Shown: positions 46,130 to 56,840, numbered from the stretch's first letter. The stretch is 64,000 nt of DNA from Cervus elaphus (GCF_910594005.1 NC_057832.1:100079152-100143151), one strand, 5' to 3'. Translations and numbers: made by a program. Notes: generated from the sequence alone by a model not told the origin.

Positions 46130-46830
46130 TTTTTTTGGAGCAGTTTAAGGTTTACAGCAAAACAGAGAAAGGTACAGAGATTTTCCATGTACTCCCTGCC
46201 GCTACACAGCCACAGCTTCTTCCACTATTAACGTCAACCACCAGAGGGGTATGTTTGTTGCAAAGGATGACACATCATAAGCAGGCATAATCCAGTTTTC
46301 CTTAGGGTTTACTCTTGCACATTCTACGTATTTTATTAATACTTTTTAAAATTAAAGATACATATTACAGTGCTTGCTTCAGCAGCACATATACTAAAAT
46401 TGGAATGATGCTGAGAATATTAGCATGGCCCCTGCTCAAGGATGACATGCAAATTTGTGAAGCATTTCATATTTAAAAAAAAGAGAGTGATACATGTTAC
46501 ATGTATCTACCATCACAGTATCATACTGAATAATGTCACTGCCCTAAAAATCTTTTGTGTATTACCAATTCACCTCCCCTCCCCTCATCCCCTGGCAACC
46601 ACTGATATTTTCACTGTCTACATGGTTTTGCTTTTTCCAGAATGTCATAGTTGGGGTAATGTAGCCTTTTCAGTATGTAGCCTTTTCAGATTGGCTTCTT
46701 TCACTAGGTTTCCTCCATGTCTTTTCATAGTTTGATGGCTCATTTAAGTGCTGAATAATACTCCTCTATCTGGATATACTACAGTTTATCATTATGTTTT
46801 TTTCTTAAAAAAATTTTTTTTCAACACCAA
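46130..46830 (-). mobile_element. Old L1 3'-UTR (antisense) interrupted by a U6 copy
   Basis: AGCAGTTTAAGGTTTACAGC on the left; GGCAACCACTGATATTTTCA and GCTGAATAATACTCC on the right; typical of old L1 3' sequence in reverse. The U6 retropseudogene splits it. Confidence 0.6.
46370..46474 (+). pseudogene. U6 snRNA retropseudogene
   Basis: About 105 of the 107 bases of U6 are present from the start (GTGCTTGCTTCAGCAGCACA) through the conserved middle (TTAGCATGGCCCCTGC) to the CATATTT end. Changes include C>T and G>A in the 5' stem and substitutions in the ACAGAGA box region, which reads GCTGAGA here. A short poly(A) tail follows and 13-bp flanks GATACATATTACA (46357) / GATACATGTTACA (46489) mark LINE-mediated insertion. 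No U6 proximal promoter element is evident upstream, so it is very likely not expressed. Confidence 0.93.
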
Positions 46831-46839
46831 CTCAGGGCT

Positions 46840-48750
46840 GAGTAGTAGGTATAAGACAAATTCAAGTAGTAAGCATAAGAGTATTCTCTATACTTTATCT
46901 TAAAGGATTAAAAAAGAAGACTCAGTGTCTTTTTACTGGCATGGGTGGCGCTGAGCCTTGGGTCATGTGATTTCCGCCTGTGGAGGGACAAGCCAGCAGC
47001 TGAGTGGGTTCTGACGCCCTGGGTGCACCTGGACCCAGCTGGCCAGGCCCTGGGGGATTAGTTACATGAGCTTTAAACCAAACGTGACTTTGAGTCTCAC
47101 GATTCTATTTGGAATGTGATCTTCTGGACCTTGCTTTCCTCCTCTCTGAAATGAGAAAAACTGCCCTCCAAAGGTTGTGAGACCCTAGCCCAAGAAGAAA
47201 AAAAAAAAAGTGACCTGTAAAGTGCCAGTGTCAGCAGGCATCTGATTAGATTCTTCCTGGGTGGTCGATGCCATACTTTACAGCCTGGGAGGAGCTCTGG
47301 TCCCAGCCTCGGGAGCTGCACCATCCACCCAGCTGCCGTCCCCCTAGCCCCATTCCCACCTCAAGCCCTGGCTGACCTCATGAGGCTCTCTCTCCGGGGT
47401 TTGCTTCTCGTGTTTCAGGAGGCAAGCTCTTCCTCACCACCACTTCTTCCCACCGCGGTCAGGCCACCCCAACCTCTGTAGCTCAAGCTGCTCCCTGGGA
47501 GGATGACTGACAGTCAGTTCCTTCAGAAAGGGCACGAGTGGCCGAGACGCTGACAACCTCCAGTTTGTGGTGTCCTACCAGTCAAAGGGGGCAAAGCTTC
47601 CAGGGCTGAAGAAAGGAGTCTGAGGGGCAGCGAGGTGAGAGGGCGAAGCTGGCCAAGCAGCGCAAGGCTGCAGTATGTCCTTCAGTGGGGAGATGTCCCC
47701 CAAACTGCCGCATCATATACATCCCTTTGGGGAGAGAAGAGCCCAGCCCCTTCCTCACAGTAGCACTTCCAAGAGCAGCCTAAGCCTCAGCCTGAGTTTC
47801 AATCCTGCCTTCTTCCTGCTCCCTTAGTCTCTTATTCCCAGGGAATAAGCCATTGCTGGGGCCAGGGGTGGGGGCATGGGAGTTTTTGGGCGGCCTTCCA
47901 GTCTCAAAATTCAGGCTTCCTGTCAGTGGTTCCTCAAAAAAAGGGAAAGTCAGCATGAACCACCAACACTCCTTCCCGATCCTGCCTCGATGGTCACCGC
48001 TGGGAAGACTGCTCTATCTTTCCTTCACAGATTTAGCTGTAAGTTCCCCCAATGACAGCAGGATGGCCTCCAGAAGAGGCCTGGGAAATCCTGGACTTGG
48101 ACTTGAGGGAAGAATTCACCCCTTTTCTTGTCTTTTCAACCAGTGTTATCGACTCCCTGCTTTTTAAGACTTTTCCACATTTCTTCCCTGGGAGCCCTCT
48201 TGTGGTGCTGTCAGCCCTTCCCAAAGACACCATGTTGGAATTGTGGACCTGGAACAGGGCATAGAGGAGGGCTGGGGTGGGGTGGGGGCAGTGGGATGCA
48301 GGAAGCAGATGATACTTTAGATATAAGCTGTTTGGGACCACAGCTTATCTTTGGGTAAACTTTGATCCTAAAGTGTTGCAGTCACTCACTTTTCCCCAGG
48401 AGGGAAGTCAAACCCAGATGGTGCCATCCATTTCCCTCACACTCTGGCAAGGTCATTGGAAGGGCCAGCTGGCAGCTTTCTTGTTACTGTAACTATTTAA
48501 CTCCTTAAAGTTCTACTGATTAAAGTCCTTAAATTTCAAGATGTCAGATAGAAGCCAAGTAATAGAGCCTTTCTGGTTTCCTTTTCATGAGATCAGGATT
48601 GGGAGAGGACTCGGACAGAACAGAGGATGGAGACGCTGTTGGCTAGGTGCCCTGGAGTTCGTTGTCCATAGGGCTTGGTGAGCCGTGAATGACTTTCACA
48701 GCTCCTCCCTGCAGGGAGTGTTGTCAGTCTCTATTTTCCACAAAGCGCTC
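46840..48750. other. GC-rich intergenic segment II
   Basis: No recognised SINE or exon. Several overlapping open frames (such as 47853-48167 plus and 48033-48341 minus) without supporting features. Unassigned. Confidence 0.6.
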
Positions 48751-48754
48751 ATAG

Positions 48755-48880
48755 TAGTTCTGTATGACTTTGGGCTTCACAGGCTTCAGTTAAAATCTGA
48801 CTCGGTTAAGAAACCTGCCCAAGGCCACTTAGCTGGTAAGCAGGGGAGTTGGAGCTCTGAATGCAAAACCTAAATGCTTT
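48755..48880 (-). repeat. MIR SINE
   Basis: Reverse MIR: AAACCTGCCCAAGGCCACTT, AGCTGGTAAGCAGGGGAGTT, GGAGCTCTGAATG. Confidence 0.75.
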
Positions 48881-48902
48881 TGCTATAACATGAGTTAATC
48901 TC

Positions 48903-49163
48903 CAGCTGAAACTGAAGTTCCAATACTTTGACCACCTGGTGCAAAGAGCTGACTCATTGGAAAAGACCCTGATGCTGGGAAGGATTGAAGGCAGGAGGAG
49001 AGGGGACAACAGAGGATGAGATGGTTGGATGGCATCAATCACTGACTCAATGGACAAGAGTTTGAGCAAGCTTGGGGAGATGGTGAAGGACAGGGAAACC
49101 TGACGTGCTGTAGTCCATGGGGTCACAGAATCAGACACAACTAAGTGACTGAACAACAACAGA
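48903..49163 (+). mobile_element. BovB/ART2A-related 3' fragment
   Basis: CCAATACTTTGACCACCTGG, GGAAAAGACCCTGATGCTGG, to CAGACACAACTAAGTGACTG and AACAACAACAG. Confidence 0.87.
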
Positions 49164-49639
49164 CTGGGGAGAGGGAGGCTAAGAGCCTGTTAAGACATTT
49201 TACCCTGAAAACCTCGAATTCCTCCTGCTCCCCCGGAGGGTTGCCTGGCATATAATCCTGGAGAGAGGCACTGAGGCTGTGCTGCACGCTCCCCCAAATC
49301 CTGCTGCCTGGGGTCTAATGGTGGGGTGCAGCTTCAGGTCCTACTCCCTGCAGAAGAGCTCCAGGCAGCCCACCAGCAGTGGGTGCACTGAACCCGGCTC
49401 TCAACCCAGGACATGCTGGCTAAGGACAGCCACCTGCTGCCCTGCCCCAGCTGCACCCACATCTGCTCTAGGTCTGTCAGGAGTTGCCTCCTCTCCAACA
49501 TTCATCTAATGAAGAGGGTGTGGGGGTGCAGACCAAGGGGCTGAGGGGACAGCCTCAGGGAAGAGGACCCCCACGGCCTCTTAAGAGTCTCTCTGCCCTC
49601 TTTTTATTTCATAAACAGTTTAGTACCAGCTGTGTACAC

Positions 49640-50105
49640 AGTCCCACATTAGACACACATGCCACACCACAGAAAAGCTATATACCACACCACACACACC
49701 TCTCCACATACACCACATGAAATACATACCCCCCTGCAAATCCCAGATATACTAGGGCCCTAGATATACTAGGACCATTCACCCCTGTCCCAGCCTCTAA
49801 TCCAAGCCACATACCACACCACACACACCTCTCCACATATACCACACAAAATACACAGCACACACACACCACATATACTAGGGCACGCACATGCACACAC
49901 ACACCCCAAATATACCAGGGACACACCACCCCAAATATACCAGGGACACACACCCCAAATACACCGGGGGCGCACACACACACCTCAAATATAGCAAGGA
50001 CCGACACACATGCACACACACACACCAAATATACCAGGGAGACAGACAGCCCGCCCCCCCCCCCCCCCCCCCCCCAGCCATTCACCCCTGTCCTGGCCTC
50101 TAGGC
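49640..50105. repeat. Nested CA-rich minisatellite with 22-C run
   Basis: Five variants of a roughly 25-bp unit (CCCCAAATATACCAGGG plus an AC tract) start near 49903, 49929, 49952, 49982 and 50030. Two longer blocks are also duplicated: one sharing CACACACACCTCTCCACATA (49682-49717 and 49811-49846) and one around CCATTCACCCCTGTCC (near 49776 and 50079). A run of 22 C occupies 50054-50075. Open frames over it are Cys/Val-rich artefacts. Confidence 0.9.
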
Positions 50106-50560
50106 GACGTTGGGGAGTTGGCCGCCCACGCGGTGACGCAGGAGGCAGCAGCACGAGGCCGCTCGCTCTGTCTTTGGAAAGAAAGCGCGTCACTGCCTGT
50201 AGCGGCGGGCCTGTTGTTCCCTCCCAAGCAATGCCTTGGGAGGGCCTCTTACCTCAGAGCCGAGATGTATTGATCTCATTTTGCAGACAGAGAAAATGGA
50301 GGCGGGGAACGTGAGCGGAAGGTGAAAGCAGTTTCAGAAGCCCCAGCCTCAGAACGGTCCATGCCTCCGCGAGGGACGCAGGAGGAGGGAGGGGACACGC
50401 AGGGCCGCGTGCGGGGCCAAGCCCCAGACAGAGGCCGGCAGGCCTGGCCGGCCCTCACCTGCGGGGGCCAGAGACGTGTGGCCTCCTCCTCCTGGCGCCC
50501 GCCCCACCCCCAACTCTCCTCAGCAAGGGCAGAGAAGCTTCTGGCAGCAGAGGGGCGAGC
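50100..50560. promoter_or_regulatory. CpG-rich patch, possible small CpG island
   Basis: CG dinucleotides are frequent (for example CCCACGCGGTGACGC, GAAAGCGCGTCAC, GTAGCGGCGGGCC) in a genome region where they are otherwise sparse. No first exon or gene could be assigned. Could be an orphan island, an enhancer or the promoter of a noncoding RNA. Confidence 0.45.
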
Positions 50561-52290
50561 ATCAGTGACCAGGCCAGGGTGTGAAGAACTCCCTGGTCCT
50601 CGAGGAGACATTGGCACGGCTGTGGGCAGGCTAACATCTGGCGCGTGGCAGCCGGGTGACCTCCTGGATCAGGGTGGAGCTGATGCTAGAATAACTCCAG
50701 GGCCCAGGAGTGGGGAGAGGCCCTTGCAGACCTTCCTCCCTCCCCCTGGAGGGCAGAGTTCGGGGACAGAAGCGCTCCAGGGCCCCCGGGCAGAGCTGGG
50801 CGTCCTGCGGCTTCAGAGGTACGCTCGGCCCTGTGTTTCTGAACAGCCCCTCCCCGTGGGCTCCCTGTCACCCCCGGCCTCGGCCCTTTGCTCTCCCCAA
50901 CTTTGATGAACCCCAGAGAAGCAGAGCCCAGCGGGGAGGGGCCATCGGCTCTGAAAAGAGAATTCTAGAAACAGGGCCACAGGACGTTCATCTTCCGGGG
51001 CTGTGGGGACCAGGGAACCCATGCGATGAGGGACCTGGTGGCATGGGGAGCCACTCACAGCTCTCCAGCCTCCGGGGAAGAGCAATTGTAGGGTTTCTTT
51101 ACCACAACTCCCCAGGGTGCCAGAAACCTAGTGGACACAGGCCTAGGAGTCATGGGGAGGCAGGGACTGCCTGTGGTGGTGTGACCGTGACTGCCAGCAC
51201 CTCAGGGTTCGTTAGACCTGGACACTCTCTCCTTCACCCACGGGGTGCAGGTTCTGTCCTTCGGGCCAGAGTGGCGCTGGGAGGGAGCCTGGGGGGACTT
51301 CTGCCTCCCTTGAGCTCTTCAGAAACCCTAAGTCCTCAGAGTGTGGGGGGGAAGGGGGCGCGGGGGAGGGACATCAGGCCTGCTCACTAGGAGGGTGTCT
51401 GAGGCCAGTGAGGAGGCCCAGAGGCAGAGATGCCTGTGGACTCTGGATCCCAGCCCGGAGCCAGCTCAGACCCCAGGCTCCAGGCCCCACCTCGCTAGGC
51501 CCGCAGGAAGCCTGGCACCTCTGCCGGAGCCTGCTGGGCTGCCTGCCACCACGTCTGCACCCGGGAGAGCCCCCAGCCTGCACACGCTGCTCTGGAGACT
51601 GGATGCGTGACTCAGTCCCTGCTTTGCTAATCACTCCGCTCTCCTCTCTCGCGTCTCGCACAGCCTTCCTTCCCCTGGAGAAAAGCGTGCCCATCTGACA
51701 ACTCGCGTGCCTGCTCTCCGTGACGCATTCATCTGTCCTTGCCCCTGCTTCTGCTCTGCGCAGCCCCCACGCTGCCCTCCCCAGCTTGCTGTCTCCTGCT
51801 CCAGCCTCCACCAGGATGACTGTCTGTGTGCCCATACCTCACCCCGGCCAGTGTCTGTCAGGGTGAACCCTCTGCTGTGTCAGGCAGCCCTCCTGTAACC
51901 TCTCTGCCCACTTAGAGGGGCACAGAACCACCACCAGGAGGTATCTGAGGAGGGAGCGTGGGAACGCAGTCGCCAAGCTCTTCCTTCTCAGGCCAGCCAC
52001 TCAGCCTTTCCATGACCAGCAGTACCTCCCCTAAAGGGAATCAAGAACAAGGTGACTTTCTGGTTGTTTTTTCTCTGCTTTGACCAGAGCCTGGAAGAGG
52101 AGTCTAGCCCAAGAAAGCAGTGGGAAGTCCCAAGACTGTCCAGGGTGCCTCTGACCTGACACCGCAGAGCCTGCCTGATGGGAAAAATGACCCTTCCTGC
52201 AGTGCAGTCAGGGCGCCCACGGGGCACAGTGTAGGGGTCAGACTGCTAGAGTGGCTCTGGTACCAGCACCCAACCACATCCCAGACACTC
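50560..52290. other. GC-rich intergenic segment III
   Basis: Repeat-poor, GC-rich, with many overlapping open frames on both strands (50322-50906, 50710-51390, 51374-51835). None matches a family I know and none has convincing exon structure. Unassigned. Confidence 0.55.
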
Positions 52291-52304
52291 ACAGATCCTC
52301 TCTG

Positions 52305-52491
52305 AAAGTGAAAGTAGTGAAAAGTCAGACTCTTTGCAACTCTATGGACAGTCTATTGAATTCTCCAGGCCAGATCACTGGAGTGGGTAGCCTTTCCCTT
52401 CTCCAGGGGATCTTCCCAACCCAGGGATTGAACCCAGGTCTCCTGCGTGGCAGGCAGATTCTTTACCAACTGAGCTATAAGGGAAGCCCCA
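52305..52491 (-). mobile_element. Bov-tA SINE with perfect 12-bp target duplication
   Basis: Reverse Bov-tA with a shortened Bov-A part. AGATCCTCTCTG occurs exactly at 52293-52304 and 52492-52503. Confidence 0.92.
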
Positions 52492-52689
52492 AGATCCTCT
52501 CTGGGCTTCTGTAAAATCAAACAGTCCAACTGTTTGATTCCCAAGGCCATTTCTATGTTTTCAGAGCCATGACAAAGAAAAAAAAAAAAGCTCCCCTAAA
52601 AGTTGAAGCAGGCTGAAAAGCCAACATTACTTGCCTGTGGGTTTCATGATATATAACAACTCCTTTCTTTTTTTAAAGACTAAATGACT

Positions 52690-52865
52690 TCACAGGCCTG
52701 TGACCTGGGTAGTCATACAGAACCCCACACTTTGAACGGCCCTGTGTTGGGTTTAATGCTCTGTTGTGGCTGTCTTAAAAGTCTTGATAAGTTTTGTACA
52801 AGGGCCCCACATTTTTATTTTACAATGGATCCTGCAATTGTGATGCTAATGCTGGCTACAAATAC
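52690..52865. repeat. Ancient MER-type repeat
   Basis: GTTTAATGCTCTGTTGTGGC, GTACAAGGGCCCCACATTTT and TATTTTACAATGGATCCTGC resemble a widespread mammalian DNA-repeat family. Family not determined. Confidence 0.4.
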
Positions 52866-53253
52866 TTAGAATAACTATGGACAAGTCTGAAGTGTTTTTT
52901 GTTTTATAGTATTGTGGCATCTGGAATACAGAAATGTTGGACATTTCCTCATTTTCAGTTCCCTGGGGAAGGCAGAGAGGGTGAGGCAATTAAGGAAGCA
53001 CTTGATGAGAGTTAAATTGTTCAAGGGGACCAGGAGTTCTGTATCCACAGTTACTGTTCTTGGAGTTAGGTGCAGCCAGGGCTCTGGAGATTGATTCAGA
53101 CATCTCCTGCAGGGAAAGACTACTGCTGTTGCCTGATACCCATTATCTGCTTCTTCTGAAGTGCTAGGATTATTAGCTGGTCATGGCCAGAACAAAAAAA
53201 AAAAAACCAAAAACTTTCCCCAGTTTCTTTTGCAGTTAGTTATGTTTGTGTGA

Positions 53254-53376
53254 CTTTTTTTTTTTTTGGCCATGCCATGCAGCATATGGGATCTTAGTTT
53301 CCCAACGAGAGATTAAACCTGTGCCCCTTGTATTGGAAACACAGAGTCCCAACCACTGGGCCACCAAGGAAGTCCT
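53254..53376 (-). mobile_element. CHR-type tRNA SINE
   Basis: T-run, GGCCATGCCATGCAGCATAT, ending GGGCCACCAAGGAAGTCCTG. Confidence 0.87.
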
Positions 53377-53537
53377 GTCCATTTCAGTGGGATGTGTGTG
53401 CCACCACCCCATTGGTATGTGTTCTTCTGTAACATCACAGATAAGTTTGAAACTTTTAGACTAGGATCTGAAGAAAAAACACATGCTATTAGTTGTTATC
53501 ATTTCACAGTAGAAATTTATTTAGGAGCGAATTGATA

Positions 53538-53752
53538 AATGTGTGTGCTCAGTTGCTCAGTCATGTCTAAATCTTTTCAACTCCATGGACTGTAGCCCGC
53601 CAGACTCCTCTGTCCATGGGGTTTCCCAGACAAGACGGAGTGGGTTGCCATTTCCTACTCCAGGGGATCTTCCTGACCCAGGGATCCAACTTGCATCTCC
53701 TTCATTGGCAGGCAGATTCTTTACTGTTACCACTGTGCCACCTGGGAAGCCT
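53538..53752 (-). mobile_element. Bov-tA SINE
   Basis: GTGCTCAGTTGCTCAGTCAT to TGCCACCTGGGAAGCCT. Short flanking duplicate AATTGATA at 53530 and 53753. Confidence 0.9.
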
Positions 53753-53759
53753 AATTGAT

Positions 53760-54390
53760 ACATAGATGCCCTTTAGTGTATAGTTCCTCAAACAGGAAGA
53801 TGAGACTGGCATTCCATCTCTAAGGGGGTGCGAATGGAGGGAGCAGATAATAAGTAAAATCTCAGGTATATGCAATGAAGAACTGAGCAGGTGGGGTATG
53901 AGGATGGTAAGTGCCAGGGATGTCATTTCAAAGGTAACATGAAAGGGTCTGAGGAGGTGATTTTTGAGGAGAGGGCTAAGTGAAGACAGGGAGGAGCTGT
54001 TACAGATAGCTGGGGTAAGAACATTTGGGGGAAAGGGATATAGTCAAATTGTTCTGGCAAAAGTGGAAGTCTCTTGAGATTCAGACTTGTATTTCCAACT
54101 ATCGGTTGTCATCTCCTTCTCGATGTCCCAATAGCATCTCAAACTCAACATGTTTAAAATTTCTCTTCTGCTCCAAACCAGTTCCTCTTCCTCTGTTTCT
54201 GTTAGTGCTACTATCTTCATATCATAACAACCTAAACTGAAATGTTGGCATTGTGTGCACCAGGTTACCAAGTTGTGACCATTTTTCTTCTACAAATGCT
54301 CTCCAGTCTTTTCTGCCACCCCTGGCATCCAGGCCCTGGATTACTGCAGCAGCCTCCTCACAGGTCTCCATGCCTGTAACTGCTCCAGCT
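53760..54390. other. Intergenic, unassigned
   Basis: Purine-rich first part (53800-54020), then T/C-rich sequence. No repeat named, no exon seen. Confidence 0.5.
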
Positions 54391-54392
54391 TC

Positions 54393-54462
54393 AGAGGAGC
54401 CTGGTGGGCTACAGTCCATGCGGTTACAAAAGTTGGACACAATTTAGTGACTAAACTACCAC
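54393..54462 (+). mobile_element. Bov-A fragment
   Basis: AGGAGCCTGGTGGGCTACAG and AAAGTTGGACACAATTTAGT; only the 3' part of a Bov-A monomer. Confidence 0.8.
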
Positions 54463-54796
54463 CTCCAAGTGTCTTACGGAGTCGACGTACTATAATTTAT
54501 AAGACCATCTATCACTGACATTTGATGGGTTTTGTTATAGTCGAGCTATTAATAGACTAGAAAGCTATTTCAAAGTAAAAAGAAATCTTAAGGCTTCTAT
54601 TCCTAGCACCTAGCTAACTGCTTCAATCAGCATTTGTTGGATGGATGGATAAACAAATGCACACAGTGAACATCCTTAGACATAACTTTTTTTCTGTTGA
54701 ATATTTTCCCAGCCAAAGAGTGCTAAAAGAGCATTAACATCTTATATAAAATATTTTAATATAAAATTAACATTTTGGGGGGCTTCGCACATTGTG

Positions 54797-54998
54797 AAGT
54801 GAAAGTATTAGTTGCTCAGTCATGTCCAACTCTTTGCGACCCCATGGACTATAGCCCGCCAGCCTCCTCTATCCTTGGGATTTTCCAGGCAAGAATACTA
54901 GAGTGGGTTGCCATTCCCTTCTCCAGGGGATCTTCCTGACCCAGGTCTCCTGCATTGCAGGCAGATTCTTTACCGTTTGAGCTATCTGGGAAGCCCTT
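54797..54998 (-). mobile_element. Bov-tA SINE with 10-bp target duplication
   Basis: Reverse Bov-tA. GCACATTGTG flanks at 54787-54796 and 54999-55008. The insertion lies at the edge of an MLT1-like LTR. Confidence 0.9.
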
Positions 54999-55004
54999 GC
55001 ACAT

Positions 55005-55690
55005 TGTGGCAGACTGTATTTTTCAAAAATGGTCACACCGATATATGTCCCATCCCACATGCTATGATGTGGGATATTGCTCCATTGAGAGGTGGAATCT
55101 ATGTTCTCACCCTTTGAACTGTTCATTTTTTTATACCTGTGTTGATTAACAGAATCAATTCAGTTCAGTTGTTCAGTCGTGTCAGACTCTTTGCGACCCC
55201 ATGGACTGCAGCATGCCAGGCTTCCCTGTCCATCACCAGCTCCTGGAGCCTACTCAAACTCATGTTTATCACATTGGTGATGCCATCCAACCATCTCATC
55301 AACAGAATACAGTGGAAGAAACATGGAACTTTCAAGCCCAGGTTATAAAAGGTAATAGGCTTTGTCTCTATCTCCCCCTCTTTCTTAAGACACTTGCTCT
55401 TGGAATTCAGCCACTATGTTATAAGGAAGCCCAAGCCACATGTAGAGTCCACATGTGGGCCTTGTGCCCGCACTCCCAATGATGTCCCCAGTCAATACCC
55501 AGAATCAACCACTGAACGTGGGAGTGAACAGCCTTCAGATGATTCAGTCATCCAGCCCCACACACTGTGGAGAAGAGAGAAGCCATCCCCATTGTACCCT
55601 ATCTGAATTCCTGATCCACAGAGAGAGATACCAATGATTATTGTTTGGGGACAATTTGTTATGCAGCAGAAGTGGCTGAAACACACAGTT
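55005..55690 (+). mobile_element. MLT1-type MaLR LTR, split by a SINE
   Basis: Starts TTGTGGCAGACTGTATTTTT; later come GAAACATGGAACTTTCAAGC, GAAGCCCAAGCCACATGTAG and CTATCTGAATTCCTGATCCA; ends near TTGTTATGCAGCAG-AAGTGG. This is the order of MLT1 LTRs. A BovB/ART2A copy (55156-55300) interrupts it. No viral coding part. Confidence 0.75.
55156..55300 (-). mobile_element. BovB/ART2A-related SINE inside the MLT1 LTR
   Basis: ATTCAGTTCAGTTGTTCAGT, CCATGGACTGCAGCATGCCA, to GATGCCATCCAACCATCTCA. AACAGAAT flanks at 55148-55155 and 55301-55308. Confidence 0.88.
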
Positions 55691-55699
55691 AGTCCCATG

Positions 55700-56430
55700 T
55701 TGTGTTCTGAAAGATTTGTAGTAATTTGCAGGTTCACCACAACCTCATGAGCCCTGGTATGTGGCCTCTTTGTGGGCATTGACCTCAAAGTCTGCAAATC
55801 TCATCTCTGTTTCTCATCTGTAAGCTCCTTGAGGGGATACATCACTGCATTTTTATTCTTAGTTCTTAGCAGGCACTTGGTAAATGTTTATCCATTTGTA
55901 CATTTGTTAGAAGTATACATAACTAGGGTATGCATTGTCCTGTCCACAGAGTCTGACTGTGTAGTAGACTGAAGCTATCTTTGTTTCCTCATTAGAGAAA
56001 GCAGATTCTAGAGAAGTGGCTCAGAGAACACATGCTCTAGTCCAATTACACACAAGCTTAGAGGAAACTATGCGGTGTGTCAGGGAATGGGCTAATGGTA
56101 TCCACTCTGATAATGGATCGGAGTGTTCCCAGCCCTTACAGCTGCTCCTAATACGGCTCCAGCTGTAAGGGCCTGCACGATGCCACCAATTTTGCTTTCT
56201 AGTGAGAAACTACCAGCAGATACATATCTAGATGGTATTTCTCCCACCGCCATGCCTCCTCTTTACTACTGAATCAATTTTCATAGAGCCCAGCACAAAG
56301 GAATGCATGAAAATGTAGAGCAGGCCCTCTGCCTTTCCTTCTACAAGTTTAGATCCACTGCCAGTTGCCAGCTTCTTGCTTCCTCTCTTCTCTGCCACAT
56401 TTCCACTCTCCAGCCAGAGAGCTCTCTGTA
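55700..56430. other. Region between two MLT1-like copies
   Basis: Contains an L2-like end near 55840-55890 and an interrupted frame around 56000-56160 with a short motif resembling an integrase core. Otherwise unassigned. Could be internal MaLR sequence, but I cannot show it. Confidence 0.35.
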
Positions 56431-56439
56431 TGTCCTCTC

Positions 56440-56665
56440 CCTTTGAAACTGTTCAGTTGTACCTATGTTGATCAACAGAACGCAGTGGAAGAAACACAGA
56501 ACTTTCAAGCCCAGGTTGTAAAAAGTAATATGCTCTGCCTCTACCTGCTCCCTTTTTTCTCAGGATACTTGCCCTTGGAATTCAGCCACTATGTTATGAG
56601 GAAGCCCAGGTCACATGTAGAGGCCACGTGTGGGCCTTCTGCCTGCTTTCCCAATGATGGTCTTT
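56440..56665 (+). mobile_element. Second MLT1-like LTR copy, partial
   Basis: Parallels 55105-55480 without the SINE: TTGATCAACAGAACGCAGTG, ACTTTCAAGCCCAGGTTGTA, GGAATTCAGCCACTATGTTA, ATTCAGCC... to CCCAATGATGG. Both copies share variants such as GCCACTATGTTAT and TGTGGGCCTT. Confidence 0.75.
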
Positions 56666-56754
56666 AGCATAGAAAGCACACTTATAAAAAATTCCAGTCA
56701 AAAAAATAAATGATTGCTTTTCAAGTGAATTCTGTCTACTTAACCCAATTATTA

Positions 56755-56840
56755 ATTCAACAAATATTTACTGAACACCTGACATGCACCTGCCCTCAAG
56801 AACGATAAGGAAGTCACAGTCTAACAGAAGCTTATCATTC
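56755..56840 (+). repeat. Old MIR/L2-type fragment
   Basis: ATTCAACAAATATTTACTGA then ACACCTGACATGCACC, followed by CCTCAAG..., a common old-repeat phrase. Confidence 0.45.

Noticed and set aside
49889..50045. Regularly spaced repeats that could suggest a CRISPR array
   Set aside because: Units are adjacent, imperfect and AC-rich with no unique spacers, in vertebrate DNA; it is a minisatellite.
49678..50193. Cys/Val-rich minus strand frame of 171 codons that could look like a membrane protein
   Set aside because: It is a translation of the CA-rich minisatellite and the C run.
50322..51390. 194- and 226-codon + strand frames
   Set aside because: Same GC-rich artefact; frames overlap each other and minus strand frames, low-complexity products, no recognisable domain.
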